Below the pieces are notes generated by a model. The model did not search any database. It was not told the DNA's origin and saw only the letters and a program-made list of their open reading frames with translations. From Pseudomonadota bacterium (GTDB taxonomy: Bacteria > Pseudomonadota > Gammaproteobacteria > Burkholderiales > Burkholderiaceae_C), in NCBI GenBank assembly GCA_018241265.1, contig JAFEEF010000028.1, positions 1 to 55,206 on the forward strand: 55,206 nt of DNA. The letters run 5' to 3'. Shown one piece after another: positions 30,010 through 39,059 of this stretch (positions are counted from its first letter, which is position 1; each line of letters opens with the position of its first letter). Both the position numbers and the translations under genes were made by a program.

Positions 30010-30695
30010 GCCGGATCGTCTCGCGCCTGCTGCGGCCGGACCGCTACCCCGACTACCTGCAAAGGGCATGGTGGCAATTCGGCCTGTCGCGCCTGTTCGG
30101 GCGACAGGGCGTCGAGACCCGCGGAGCCGTGCGCTGCTACGGCCTGCCCATCATCGACCGCTGCGCGGGATCCGAGATCTCGATCGGCGCGCGCGTGGCG
30201 CTGTGCTCGGTTTCGCGCTACACGGCGCTCGGTGTCTCGCGCCCGGTGATCTTGCGCACCCTCAGGGCGGGCGCCGCCATCGTCATCGGCGACGATGTCG
30301 GCCTCAGCGGCACGGTCATCTGCGCCGCAACGTCGGTTGCCATCGGTGACAGATGCATGTTCGGTGCCGATGTCACACTGTTCGACACCGACTTCCACGC
30401 GGTCGATCGGGTGGATCGGCGCTATCTGCCCGAGTCGTGTGCGAGCACGCGTGCCATCGTCATCGAGGACGACGTCTTCATCGGTGCCGGAGCCACGATC
30501 CTCAAAGGCGTGAGAATAGGTCGCGGCAGCGTCGTCGGAGCGCACGCCGTGGTCTCGAGCGACGTCGAGCCATCCACCGTGGTGGCAGGAAACCCGGCAG
30601 TCGTCGTGCGACGGCTGCGCGGCGGCGATCAACCCGCGGACGAACCCCACGCGGCCGCAACCGAAAGCGCCGATCCGGCGCCTAGCGAGATCTGA
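30006..30695 (+). CDS. Hexapeptide-repeat acyltransferase
   Basis: A 229-residue left-handed beta-helix transferase. Hexapeptide ladders include EISIGARVALCSVSR, IVIGDDVGLSGTVICA, VAIGDRCMFGADVTLFD and VFIGAGATILKGVRIGRGSV (~60-200). The DTDFHAVD stretch supplies the catalytic histidine expected of CysE/maltose acetyltransferase-like enzymes. It probably O-acetylates a sugar of the repeat unit. ATG 30006 overlaps the glycosyltransferase stop; the next gene begins one base after its stop. Confidence 0.88.
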   Translation: MSRIVSRLLRPDRYPDYLQRAWWQFGLSRLFGRQGVETRGAVRCYGLPIIDRCAGSEISIGARVALCSVSRYTALGVSRPVILRTLRAGAAIVIGDDVGLSGTVICAATSVAIGDRCMFGADVTLFDTDFHAVDRVDRRYLPESCASTRAIVIEDDVFIGAGATILKGVRIGRGSVVGAHAVVSSDVEPSTVVAGNPAVVVRRLRGGDQPADEPHAAATESADPAPSEI

Positions 30696-30696
30696 C

Positions 30697-32085
30697 ATGG
30701 ATGCACTGGCGTACGTATTTGCGGCGATCCCGTTCCTGGTGAGCTTCCTCATGGCGGTGCTCCTGATCGGCCTGTTCTGGGGCCTGGTGGGTTCCCCGGT
30801 GTGGGGCGCAGGCGCGGTGCTCGCGTTCGCGGTCATCGAGGCGGCCTTCGTCTTCATTCCGCCGATCCACCTGGGGTTCAACATCTTCCCGGGCGACGTG
30901 GTCTCCATCGCCATTGGCATCGCGCTCGTCCTGCGCGCAGGGCACTATCCGTGGGGTTCGTCGATCGGCCGGCTGTGGCTCGTCTTCGGCGCATTCATGT
31001 TCGCATCGTTCGCCGTCGGCGCGGCGAGCTACGGCGCCGCGGCAGGAAGCGACTTCCGGGTGTACTTTTTCTACTCCTGGGTGACGGTGGCGTACTTCAT
31101 GACGTTCGAGTTGCACCCGCCCCAGCTCGCCCGCATGCGCACGATGGTCATCCTGGCCGCGCTGTGCCTCGTCGGCCTGACCTTCGTGCGCTGGGCGGCG
31201 TTCGGCGCGGGCGTCGATCTCGGGCCGTTCCAGGCGTTCGTCGTCGACGGCAACAACTTCCGCGTCGTCAGTGCCGGCCAGGCGCTGATCATCGGCGTGG
31301 GCGCGCTGCTGCTGATCCAGCGCTGGCTGCTGCGCCAGGCCGGGTCGGGCTCGATCAGCCTGGCCGTCGTGTTCCTGCTCACGCTGGTCGCCCTGCAGCA
31401 CCGCAGCGTCTGGGTGGCCGTGCTGATCGGCCTGGCGACCATGGTCATGCTGCAGCGCAAGCAACTGGGGCGCAGCTCCGGGTCGCTGCTGCTGGTACTC
31501 GGCCTCGGCATCGCGCTCATCGTGCCGGTCCTGATCCTGGGCCTGGGGGGCGGCGTCTCCGAGACCGTCGCCGCGTCGGCGCGCGAAGCCGTCAGCAGCC
31601 GCTCGACCTTCACCGGCCGGGCCGAGGGTTGGAAGGCCTTGCTGACGGACTGGAAGGCCGGCGGGCTGCACAGCTACGTCCTGGGCCAGCCGTTCGGATC
31701 GGGTTACGCGCGCGAGCAACAGGGCTCGACGGTCGCCTGGTCGCCGCACAACTACTACATCCATGTCCTGCTGCGCACGGGCGTGCTCGGCCTGCTCGCG
31801 ATGGTCACGACGCTGATGGTGGCGGCGCGCCGGCTTTTCCGCGCGCGCGATGTCGAGTATCCGGAGTGGGTGCCGTTGCTGGTCGGGCTCCTGCTTCTCG
31901 AATTGGCGTACTTCATCCCCTACTCGGCATTGATCGAGCAGGCCATCTGGTGCGGCAGCGCGCTGTCGCTCGCGGCGCGCCTGAAGCCGTCTGCGCCCGC
32001 GCTCGCGCCGCCCCCGGCCTTGCAGCAAGGGCTCGCGACCAAGCCGGCGCCGTTGCGTTCCGGCGGCTATTGGGGCCGTGCGTGA
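30697..32085 (+). CDS. O-antigen ligase/polymerase family protein (Wzy-like)
   Basis: A 462-residue membrane protein with about 12 helices and a large periplasmic loop (~285-350) containing SRSTFTGRAEGWKALL and SPHNYYIHVLLRTGVLGLL. The latter is the Wzy_C/RfaL-type H-N-x-x-(I/L)-x-x-L-x-x-x-G pattern. It is the best candidate for the EPS polymerase. Arg/His in VALQHRSVWVAVL is another family-typical site. A Pro/Ala-rich cytoplasmic tail (~430-462) is unusual. GTG of the next gene overlaps its stop. Confidence 0.88.
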   Translation: MDALAYVFAAIPFLVSFLMAVLLIGLFWGLVGSPVWGAGAVLAFAVIEAAFVFIPPIHLGFNIFPGDVVSIAIGIALVLRAGHYPWGSSIGRLWLVFGAFMFASFAVGAASYGAAAGSDFRVYFFYSWVTVAYFMTFELHPPQLARMRTMVILAALCLVGLTFVRWAAFGAGVDLGPFQAFVVDGNNFRVVSAGQALIIGVGALLLIQRWLLRQAGSGSISLAVVFLLTLVALQHRSVWVAVLIGLATMVMLQRKQLGRSSGSLLLVLGLGIALIVPVLILGLGGGVSETVAASAREAVSSRSTFTGRAEGWKALLTDWKAGGLHSYVLGQPFGSGYAREQQGSTVAWSPHNYYIHVLLRTGVLGLLAMVTTLMVAARRLFRARDVEYPEWVPLLVGLLLLELAYFIPYSALIEQAIWCGSALSLAARLKPSAPALAPPPALQQGLATKPAPLRSGGYWGRA

Positions 32086-32957
32086 GAAGAGTGATCGCGG
32101 TCCTTGCGTGTCACAACCGCAAGGCCCAGACGGTCGCATGCCTCGAGGCTTGCTTCGCGAGCGCGCGCGGCCATGCCGATGCTTCGGCCGTGGTCGTCGA
32201 CGACGGCAGCACCGACGGCACCGCAGCGGCGCTGACGGCTGCATTTCCGACCGGCGTGGAAGTCCTGCGCGGAGATGGGTCGCTGTTCTGGAACGGTGGC
32301 ATGCGCCGCGCCATGGAATCGGCCATGGCCGCCGATCCGGACTTCATCCTTTGGCTGAACGACGACACGACGATCAGTCCCGATGCGCTGACCGTTCTGC
32401 TCGGGACCCATGACGAGCGATCGGCTGCGGGCGACGGACCAGCGACGATCGTCGTCGCCGCCATCGCCGACCCGGACACGGGTCGGCTGACCTACAGCGG
32501 CATGCGCAGCCAGCGGGTGTCCTGGCGCCCGCTGGCGCTCGACCTGGTGGTGCCGCAGGAGGGCCCTCCGCAGCGCTGCGACACGATGAACGGCAACTGC
32601 GTGCTGATTTCGCGCGCGGCCTATCGCCGGCTCGGCAACCTGAGCGACAGGTTCGTGCATGGGCTGGGCGATCTCGACTACGGCCTTCGAGCATCCGCGC
32701 AACGCGTGCCGGTCTGGCTTGCTCCGGGCGTGCTCGGGCATTGCCGCAGGAACGCTGCGCGCGGGTCGTTCCTCGACCAGACACTGCCGCTCGGCAAGCG
32801 CTGGCAGATCATTACCGGCCCCAAGGGACTCCCGCCGCGGGCCTGGGCCTTGTATGCGCAACGCTACGGCGGCACGCTGTGGCCGGTGCACTGGGCCTGG
32901 CCCTATGTCAAGGTTCTCCTCCGCGCGCGGTCGGCGCGCGAGAAGGCGCTGTCCTGA
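32082..32957 (+). CDS. Glycosyltransferase family 2 protein
   Basis: A 291-residue GT-A fold enzyme. It opens with VIAVLACHNRKAQTVACLEAC and has the nucleotide-binding VVVDDGSTDGTAAAL (~37-51), the substrate segment GDGSLFWNGGMRRAME, the DxD-type WLNDDTTISPDAL (~89-101) and the acceptor-domain motif FVHGLGDLDYGLRA. The GDGSLFWNGGM block resembles rhamnosyl/fucosyl-type GT2 enzymes, but donor prediction is weak. The start is GTG 32082 (GTGA overlap with the polymerase stop); an in-frame GTG at 32091 is possible. Confidence 0.88.
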   Translation: MRRVIAVLACHNRKAQTVACLEACFASARGHADASAVVVDDGSTDGTAAALTAAFPTGVEVLRGDGSLFWNGGMRRAMESAMAADPDFILWLNDDTTISPDALTVLLGTHDERSAAGDGPATIVVAAIADPDTGRLTYSGMRSQRVSWRPLALDLVVPQEGPPQRCDTMNGNCVLISRAAYRRLGNLSDRFVHGLGDLDYGLRASAQRVPVWLAPGVLGHCRRNAARGSFLDQTLPLGKRWQIITGPKGLPPRAWALYAQRYGGTLWPVHWAWPYVKVLLRARSAREKALS

Positions 32958-34354
32958 TGAAGCGACACGGTCTCGCGGTGATCGCGCTGGCAGCCGCGGT
33001 CGGAGTGCCTGCGGCGGCGGCGGACCGGCCCATCATCGAGACATCCGGCACGTCGGTGACGCTGCGTCCGGGCGGCGGCCCGGTTCCGCGCCAGTACTTC
33101 GGCCTGCACATCTCGAAGCTGCTGCAGCCGCATAAGAGCGGGCGCCAGTCGTTGTGGCCGGATCTCGACTTCGGCTCCTGGCGCCTTTGGGGCGCCTATG
33201 TCGCGTGGCGGGATCTCGAGCCGCAGCGCGGCGAGTTCCGGTTCACCCGGCTCGACACCTATGTGCGCCTGGCCCAGACCAAGAACGTGGAGCTCATCCT
33301 GACCTTCGGCTACACGCCGACCTGGGCCTCCGCGCGACCCGGGGAGCCTTGCGTCTTCGGCACGCGGGGCTGTGCCGCCGAGCCGGCCGATCTCGATGAT
33401 TGGCGCGACTTTGTTTCGACGGTCGCGAAGCGCTACAAGGGGCAGATTCGCGCCTACGAGCTGTGGAACGAGCCGCAGTTTGACGAGGATGGCGAGCATC
33501 GCCAACCCGACCAGACGTACTATTCGGGCAGCGCTGCGTCGATGGTCGCGATGGGGCGCGTCGCCTATCGAGCCATCAAGGATGCGGACCCGGCGGCGAT
33601 TGTCCTGTCTCCGGCTGTGGTGTCGAGCGCGCGCCGGCTCGACACATTCCTGCGCCTCGGCGGTACCGGCACCTTCGACGTGGTCGCGTACCACTTCTAC
33701 GGCGCACCTCCGGAACGCATGGTCGATGACACCTCAGCGCTGAAGCGGGTGCTTGCGCGCTACGGCCTCGATCGGCTGGACATCTGGAACACCGAGATGG
33801 GCTACTACTTCGAGCGGCCCCGCCTCGGCATCGCGCCGACCGACCGGCGGCAGTTGTTTTCGGACGTGATCCCGGAGCGCCTCGCGGCAGCCTATGTGGT
33901 GCGCGCCTTGACGCTCGGCGCTGCGCTCGGCCTCAAGCGCTTCGAGTGGTACGACTGGGATTCCGAGACGCCGCCCTCGGAGCTGCCGATGGGACTGGCC
34001 AGCGACGACGGTAGCAAGCCGAACGCTGCCGGTCGTGCCTATGCGCGCGCGATCCAATGGCTGCGGGGATGGACCATCGATAACTGCACCGGGCAAAAGG
34101 CGGGCCTGTGGTCCTGCCTGCTGCATCAGGACGGCCCGGTGGAGTATCTCGTGTGGTCGGCTGGCTCGAACGAGGGCTGGAGAGTTCCCGCGCCGGGCGG
34201 CTACGCGATGCCGCTCGAGGACGGCGCATGCTTTCGCAAGGTGGCTGCCGGGGCCGGCGTGGACGTCGGCCCGATGCCGTGGGTCGTGCTGATGGCCGAG
34301 GCGCCGCCGCCGGCCGCCGAGCCGCTGTGCGACGAAGCCGGGCATCCGCGCTGA
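32957..34354 (+). CDS. Secreted clan-A glycoside hydrolase (GH39-like)
   Basis: A 465-residue protein with a signal peptide (MKRHGLAVIALAAAVGVPAA...). A (beta/alpha)8 hydrolase domain carries the acid/base Glu172 in YELWNEPQF and the probable nucleophile Glu280 in IWNTEMGYY, the clan-A spacing used by GH39/GH5-like enzymes. SWRLWGAYVAWRDLEPQRGE (~74-93) is the usual N-terminal barrel strand. A beta-rich C-terminal part (~380-465) may bind carbohydrate. In EPS loci such enzymes trim or release polymer in the periplasm; the substrate is unknown. ATG 32957 shares one base with the preceding stop, so it is part of the operon. Confidence 0.85.
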   Translation: MKRHGLAVIALAAAVGVPAAAADRPIIETSGTSVTLRPGGGPVPRQYFGLHISKLLQPHKSGRQSLWPDLDFGSWRLWGAYVAWRDLEPQRGEFRFTRLDTYVRLAQTKNVELILTFGYTPTWASARPGEPCVFGTRGCAAEPADLDDWRDFVSTVAKRYKGQIRAYELWNEPQFDEDGEHRQPDQTYYSGSAASMVAMGRVAYRAIKDADPAAIVLSPAVVSSARRLDTFLRLGGTGTFDVVAYHFYGAPPERMVDDTSALKRVLARYGLDRLDIWNTEMGYYFERPRLGIAPTDRRQLFSDVIPERLAAAYVVRALTLGAALGLKRFEWYDWDSETPPSELPMGLASDDGSKPNAAGRAYARAIQWLRGWTIDNCTGQKAGLWSCLLHQDGPVEYLVWSAGSNEGWRVPAPGGYAMPLEDGACFRKVAAGAGVDVGPMPWVVLMAEAPPPAAEPLCDEAGHPR

Positions 34355-34394
34355 GCGCAGCCGCGACGCTGCTTCCGAACCTGCGCCGCGATCG

Positions 34395-35015
34395 ATGTCG
34401 TCGATGCTCGAAGTCCTGCAGGCCGCGGCGCGGCGCTTCAGAACCTGGCTCGTCGTGCGCGCATCGCGCGGCCTCCTCGTCCACGGTCCGGGCCTGCACA
34501 TCGGCGCGCGCAGCCGCTTCTGGGCACCGACATCGATACGGCTCGGCCGGCAGGTCTACATCGGCAAGGAAGTGCACGTCGAGGCCGACTGCGAGATCGG
34601 CGACTACTGCCTGATCGCGAACCGTGTCGCGTTCGTGGGCCGCAACGATCACGACCACGCTACGCCGGGCGTGCCGATCCGGTTCGGGCGGTGGATCGGT
34701 GCACGACCTGCGGACGATCCGGTCCGCCAGGAGCGTGTCGTGATCGAGAGCGACGTGTGGATCGGCTTCGGTGCCATCGTCCTGACGCGCGTCCGCATCG
34801 GGCGCGGCGCCATCGTCGCGGCCGGGAGCGTGGTCACGAAGGACGTGCCGCCGTATGCGATAGTCGCAGGCTCGCCCGCCGGCATCGTGGGCGAGCGGTT
34901 TGCCGGCGAATCGGAGCGGCGCGCCCACGAGCGCGCGATGGCAGCCGGCCATTTCGAGTTCTCCGAGAGGGGTCATCGGTACTGGGTCGTGCAGCCCGGG
35001 CCGAGCGAAGAATGA
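34395..35015 (+). CDS. Hexapeptide-repeat acyltransferase
   Basis: A 206-residue left-handed beta-helix acetyltransferase. Repeats run from LHIGARSRFWAPTSIRLGRQ through VYIGKEVHVEADCEIGDYCL to VWIGFGAIVLTRVRIGRGAI. The active-site histidines are in FVGRNDHDHATPG (~79-91). The VIL/WcaF-like C-terminal IVAGSPAGIVGERF closes the helix. It likely acetylates an EPS sugar. ATG 34395 and in-frame ATG 34404 are both possible. It is separated from the hydrolase by 40 bases and overlaps the next gene (ATGA). Confidence 0.88.
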   Translation: MSSMLEVLQAAARRFRTWLVVRASRGLLVHGPGLHIGARSRFWAPTSIRLGRQVYIGKEVHVEADCEIGDYCLIANRVAFVGRNDHDHATPGVPIRFGRWIGARPADDPVRQERVVIESDVWIGFGAIVLTRVRIGRGAIVAAGSVVTKDVPPYAIVAGSPAGIVGERFAGESERRAHERAMAAGHFEFSERGHRYWVVQPGPSEE

Positions 35016-36187
35016 GCGATCCGCAATCCCGTCCGAACGAGCCGTCCTGCATCCATGCCGGAGGCGTGGTCCTGGTATTCGATCGGGTCATGCACTACCA
35101 CCGCGCGACGCTGCAGGCGATCGATCGACGCCTGGCGGACAGCCGCATTCCGTTCACGGTCCTGTCCGCCCTCGACCGTGCCGGCACCAAGGGACGGGTG
35201 GCCGATGCGGCCAAGGTCGTCGCCAGTCACGAGCACTTCGGACTCTCCGAACGACGGGTGGCCGGCTTCCAACTGCGCTATCAGCACGGTCTGCTCACCG
35301 GCGTGCGGCGGCATGCGCCGTCGGTCGTGATCAGCACCTGTCATTCGGGCACGTTCACCGAGTGGCAGCTGCTGCGCTGGGCGCGCCGCCATGGCGTGCG
35401 CAGGGTGTCGTGGCAGTGCGGCTACGAGTACAACCCGGGCCTCGTGAAGCGCGTGGTGCTCGGGCGCTTCGTGCCCCAGTTCGACTTCCATCTCTGCTAT
35501 CACACGAATGCGCGCCGCTACTCGCTGCAGCACGGCGCCCGCGAGGACCAGACGCTGGTGATGCACAACACCATCGACGAGCGCGCCATCCGGCCCGCCA
35601 GCCGCGACGGGGCACGGCGCGAGCTCGAGGCCCGGCATCCCGAGCTCGCCGGCAAGCGCATCGTGCTCTACGTCGGCGCCGTGCTCGACGAGAAGCGCCT
35701 CGAGCGGGTGATGGAGGCGTTCGATCGCCTCGCCATGCCGGACGCGATCTTCCTCGTCGTCGGCGACGGGCCGCACCTGCCGGCGCTGAAGGCGCGCTAC
35801 GCGGCGCGGCGCGACTGGCTCTCGGTGGGCGCGGTGGTGCAGGGCGTCGGCGTCTACTTCGATGCGGCCGATGTCTTCGTGCTGCCCGGCACCGGCGGTC
35901 TGGCCATCAACGAGGCGATGGCGCACCGCCTGCCGGTGCTGTCCGGCTATGCCGACGGCAGCGCCGACGACCTCGTGATCGACGGCGAGACCGGCTTTCG
36001 CCTGCGCGAGGACACGGCCGAAGAGCTCGCCGATCGGCTGCGTCGCATCCTCGCCGACCCGCAGCAAGGCCGCACGATGGGCGAGCGCGGCGAGCAGCGC
36101 ATCCGCGGCCCGTTGTCGTTCGAGTCGTTCATTGATCGGGTGGTCGGCGTGCTGCAGCAGCAGCATCGGCTGGCGGGCAAGACATGA
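35012..36187 (+). CDS. Glycosyltransferase (GT-B, family 4)
   Basis: A 391-residue GT-B enzyme. It opens with VVLVFDRVMHYHRATLQAID and has VVISTCHSGTFTEWQLLRWA and WQCGYEYNPGLVKR in the acceptor domain. The donor domain shows RIVLYVGAVLDEKRLERVMEAF, FLVVGDGPHLPAL and FVLPGTGGLAINEAMAHRLPV, with the Gly-rich loop and Glu of the GT4 motif. It probably adds another sugar to the repeat unit. ATG 35012 overlaps the acyltransferase stop by 4 bases and its own stop overlaps the next gene the same way. Confidence 0.9.
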   Translation: MSDPQSRPNEPSCIHAGGVVLVFDRVMHYHRATLQAIDRRLADSRIPFTVLSALDRAGTKGRVADAAKVVASHEHFGLSERRVAGFQLRYQHGLLTGVRRHAPSVVISTCHSGTFTEWQLLRWARRHGVRRVSWQCGYEYNPGLVKRVVLGRFVPQFDFHLCYHTNARRYSLQHGAREDQTLVMHNTIDERAIRPASRDGARRELEARHPELAGKRIVLYVGAVLDEKRLERVMEAFDRLAMPDAIFLVVGDGPHLPALKARYAARRDWLSVGAVVQGVGVYFDAADVFVLPGTGGLAINEAMAHRLPVLSGYADGSADDLVIDGETGFRLREDTAEELADRLRRILADPQQGRTMGERGEQRIRGPLSFESFIDRVVGVLQQQHRLAGKT

Positions 36188-36963
36188 CGAGTGGCGTGCG
36201 CACGGGCGAACTCGCCGGCATCCCGATCACGCTCGGCACGCGCGAGGAGGTGCTGGCCGACATCGAGCGCCGCATCGCCGAGCGCACGCCGGGCGGCTGC
36301 ATCTCGATCACCAACACCGAGTCGATGTACCACGCGCTGCGTCGGCCGGCGCACCTGGCCTACATCCGGCGCGCCGACCATTCGCTGTGCGACGGCGTCG
36401 GCGTAATCGCCGCCGGCGCCTTTTGGGGCCTGACGATCCCGCGCTACAACGGGCCGATCCTGCAGCTCGACTGCAGCGAGCGCGGCCAGTCGCGCGGCTG
36501 GCGGCACTACTTCTACGGCGGCAAGGAGGGCGTGGCCGACGAGATGGCGCGCCGCCTGCGCGAGCGCTTCCCGGGGCTGCAGGTGGTGGGCACGTACTGC
36601 CCGCCGTTCCGCCCGCTGACGGCGGAAGAGGACGAGGCCGTCGTGCGCATGATCAACGACGCCCGGCCCGACTTCGTCTGGGTCGGCCTCGGCCTGCTCA
36701 AGCAGGAGGAGTGGGTCGCGGCGCACCTCGGCCGCGTGCAGGCGCCATGGATGGTCGGCGTGGGCGCGGCGTTCGACTACCACTCCGGCGCCGTGCCGTG
36801 GGCGCCGCGCGTGCTGCGCGCGCTCGGCATGGAATGGGTGTTCCGGCTCATCCTGCAGCCGCGGCTGCGCGCCAGACGCTACTGGTGGTCGTTCGTGTTC
36901 GTGCTCGAGGCCGCGCTGAAAGGCCTGCTCGACCTGCCGCGGCGCGTCATGCGAGCGCGCTAG
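36184..36963 (+). CDS. WecG/TagA/CpsF-type glycosyltransferase
   Basis: A 259-residue GT26 enzyme. The family blocks are present: ISITNTESMYHALRRPAHLA (~40-59), the catalytic-Asp region SLCDGVGVIAAGAFWGL, YGGKEGVADEMARRLRERFP, FVWVGLGLLKQEEWVAAH and MVGVGAAFDYHSGAVPWAPR. GT26 enzymes add ManNAcA, ManNAc or glucose to undecaprenyl-linked acceptors. The C-terminal membrane-binding tail (basic, ~230-259) is retained. ATGA overlap with the upstream gene places it in the same operon. Confidence 0.93.
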   Translation: MTSGVRTGELAGIPITLGTREEVLADIERRIAERTPGGCISITNTESMYHALRRPAHLAYIRRADHSLCDGVGVIAAGAFWGLTIPRYNGPILQLDCSERGQSRGWRHYFYGGKEGVADEMARRLRERFPGLQVVGTYCPPFRPLTAEEDEAVVRMINDARPDFVWVGLGLLKQEEWVAAHLGRVQAPWMVGVGAAFDYHSGAVPWAPRVLRALGMEWVFRLILQPRLRARRYWWSFVFVLEAALKGLLDLPRRVMRAR

Positions 36964-37005
36964 AAACAGACACCTGTCATCGCTATCCAGCAGAGGGAGA
37001 ACTTC

Positions 37006-38103
37006 GTGGTTCGAATGGGAATGGCCGGCCTGGGCAAGATGGGCCTGTCGCATCTGGCGATCGTGCGCGCGCACCCGGAGGTGCAGCTCGTCGCGGCCTG
37101 CGACAAGACCGCCTACCTGACCGACGTGCTCGGCAAGTACACCGGCCTCAAGTGCCACGACGACTACGACCGCATGCTCGCCGAGGAGGCGCTCGACGCG
37201 GTCGTGATCGCGACCCCGTCGCGCATGCATGCGGCGATGGTCGAGAAGGCGCTCGACAAGGGCCTGCACGTCTTCTGCGAGAAGCCGTTCGTGCTCGACG
37301 TGCGCGACGGCGAGCGCCTCGTCGCGCTCGCCGAGGCCAAGGGGCGGGTAACGCAGGTCGGCTACCACTGCCGCTTCGTCGGCGCGTTCCAGGAGGCGGC
37401 GCGCATCGTCGCCTCGGGTGCGCTGGGCGTCGTGCACCACGTGCGCGCCGAGGCCTACGGGCCGGTGGTGCTGCGCCCCAAGGGCGGCACCTGGCGCGCC
37501 GCCAAGGAGGAGGGCGGCGGCGCGCTGTACGACTACGCCTGCCATGCGATCGACCTGGTGAACTTCATCGCCGGCGCGCCCGCGTCGGTGAGCGGCGTGG
37601 TGCGCCACAGCGTCTTCTCGCGCGATGTCGAGGACGAGGTCTATTGCAGCCTGCACTATGCCAACGGCGCGAGCGGCCAGCTCTGCGTGAACTGGAGCGA
37701 CGAGAGCTTCCGCAAGATGTCCACCAAGGTCACGGTCTGGGGCAGCAACGGCCGCGTCACGGTCGATCGGCAGGAGTGCCAGGTCTACCTGCGCGAGCCG
37801 CACCCCGGCCTGCCGGACACCGGCGCGGGCTGGACCGTCCGCTACACGACCGAGCTGACCGACGAGGTCTGGTACTACCTGCGCGGCGAGGAGTACTCGG
37901 CGCAGATCGACCACTTCGTGCGCAACGTGCAGGCCGGGCGGCGCGACGGGCAGAGCAGCTTCCGCAGTGCGCTCGAAGCGGACCGCGTGGTCGCGATGAT
38001 CCTGGCCGAGGGCCAGACGGCGCCGGGCGTGCGCGCGGCCGTGGCCGAGGCGTCGGGCGAGCGCACCGGCCTCCTGTCGCGCCTGTTCGGCCGGGGAGAG
38101 TGA
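37006..38103 (+). CDS. Gfo/Idh/MocA family dehydrogenase
   Basis: A 365-residue NAD(P)-dependent sugar oxidoreductase. The Rossmann loop is MAGLGKMGLSHLAIV (~6-20), and the family motif CEKPFVLDVRDGE is at ~93-105. The YHCRFVGAFQEA and ALYDYACHAIDLVNFIAG segments line the catalytic pocket (Lys/Asp/His type). It could oxidise a nucleotide sugar, for example in making an amino-, deoxy- or uronic derivative for the EPS. GTG 37006 has a good AGAGGGAG ribosome site. The following gene begins 2 bases after its stop. Confidence 0.9.
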   Translation: MVRMGMAGLGKMGLSHLAIVRAHPEVQLVAACDKTAYLTDVLGKYTGLKCHDDYDRMLAEEALDAVVIATPSRMHAAMVEKALDKGLHVFCEKPFVLDVRDGERLVALAEAKGRVTQVGYHCRFVGAFQEAARIVASGALGVVHHVRAEAYGPVVLRPKGGTWRAAKEEGGGALYDYACHAIDLVNFIAGAPASVSGVVRHSVFSRDVEDEVYCSLHYANGASGQLCVNWSDESFRKMSTKVTVWGSNGRVTVDRQECQVYLREPHPGLPDTGAGWTVRYTTELTDEVWYYLRGEEYSAQIDHFVRNVQAGRRDGQSSFRSALEADRVVAMILAEGQTAPGVRAAVAEASGERTGLLSRLFGRGE

Positions 38104-38105
38104 CG

Positions 38106-39005
38106 ATGGAAGCAGCCACCCGCGACGACACCATGGACCGCGTGCTCTTCGGCGACAACCAGTTCTTCGGCGTCAACCACATGTCCGAGGAGCGCGCCCG
38201 CGCCCAGGCGATGCGCTTCCAGGACCTGCAGGCCATCATCGACGTGCTCGATGCGGCCTACCAGGAGGGCATCCGCACCTTCATGTGCACGACGCACGAC
38301 CGCATCGCCGAGGTCTGCGACCACTTCCGGGCGCATGCCGACAAGTACCCGGACTACCGCTTCTATCCGTGCATGCCGTACGCCCACAAGTACGCCAACG
38401 CGGTGACCGAGCACGGCATGATCGACGCGCTGCGGATGTTCCTGCCGCAGGACGGGGCGCTCGGCGCGATGCTCAAGGGCGGTGTGGCGCTCGCCAACAA
38501 GGACGTCGAGACGATCCTGCAGTTGCTCGTCGATGCCGAGATGAAGATGTTCCACGGCCTGCGCACGCCGGTCGTTTTCATGCAGAACGTGATCACGGAT
38601 CTGCTGCTGGGCATCGGCATGAACGACGTCTTCCGCATGTTCCACTACCACGTGCGCGCCCGCTACGGCGCCGAGCCGGGCTACATCACGATGAACGTGC
38701 CGCGCCTGCTCGACGTGCTGGACGGGCTGAAGATAGACAACCCGATCGTGTGCGCCAACGTCAACAAGATCGGCTTCCGGATGTGCGGCGGCGTCGAACT
38801 CTACGAGCGCACGATCGCGACGCGGCGCTTCCGGCCGGTCGCGATGTCGGTACTCGCGTCGGGCGCGATCGCGCCGCGCGAGGCGATCGACTACGTGTGC
38901 CGCCAGCCGCGGATCGAGGCCATCGTCTTCGGCGCCTCGGGCCGGGGCAACATCCGGCAGACCAAGGCGCTGATCGACGAGCTCACGGTCGCGGTCCCGG
39001 CCTGA
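38106..39005 (+). CDS. Unassigned protein, TIM-barrel/aldo-keto-reductase-like
   Basis: A 299-residue cytoplasmic protein I cannot assign to a named family. It starts near VLFGDNQFFGVNHMSEERAR, has GIRTFMCTTHDRIAEVCDHF, a Met/Tyr-rich middle (YRFYPCMPYAHKYANAV), and ends RIEAIVFGASGRGNIRQTKA, a terminus like the NADP-binding end of aldo-keto reductases (xVFGASxxxxIxxN). Repeated alternation of helix and strand would fit a TIM barrel. No AKR catalytic Asp-Tyr-Lys-His tetrad is obvious. It directly follows the Gfo/Idh gene (2-base gap), so the two may act on one sugar or acyl intermediate. ATG 38106 is taken; ATG 38133 is an alternative. Confidence 0.75.
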   Translation: MEAATRDDTMDRVLFGDNQFFGVNHMSEERARAQAMRFQDLQAIIDVLDAAYQEGIRTFMCTTHDRIAEVCDHFRAHADKYPDYRFYPCMPYAHKYANAVTEHGMIDALRMFLPQDGALGAMLKGGVALANKDVETILQLLVDAEMKMFHGLRTPVVFMQNVITDLLLGIGMNDVFRMFHYHVRARYGAEPGYITMNVPRLLDVLDGLKIDNPIVCANVNKIGFRMCGGVELYERTIATRRFRPVAMSVLASGAIAPREAIDYVCRQPRIEAIVFGASGRGNIRQTKALIDELTVAVPA

Positions 39006-39030
39006 AGCCCGGGGCGGCGCACCAGCGGCA

Positions 39031-39059
39031 ACGCGCCACCCGCGATGCGGGTGGCGCGT
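39031..39059. terminator. Bidirectional hairpin between the two EPS arms
   Basis: A perfect 13-bp inverted repeat: ACGCGCCACCCGC (39031-39043), loop GAT, GCGGGTGGCGCGT (39047-39059). It lies in the 78-bp gap between the converging last genes of the (+) and (-) EPS arms. There is no T-run on either side, as is common in high-GC betaproteobacteria. A shared transcription terminator is the likely role. Confidence 0.7.
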
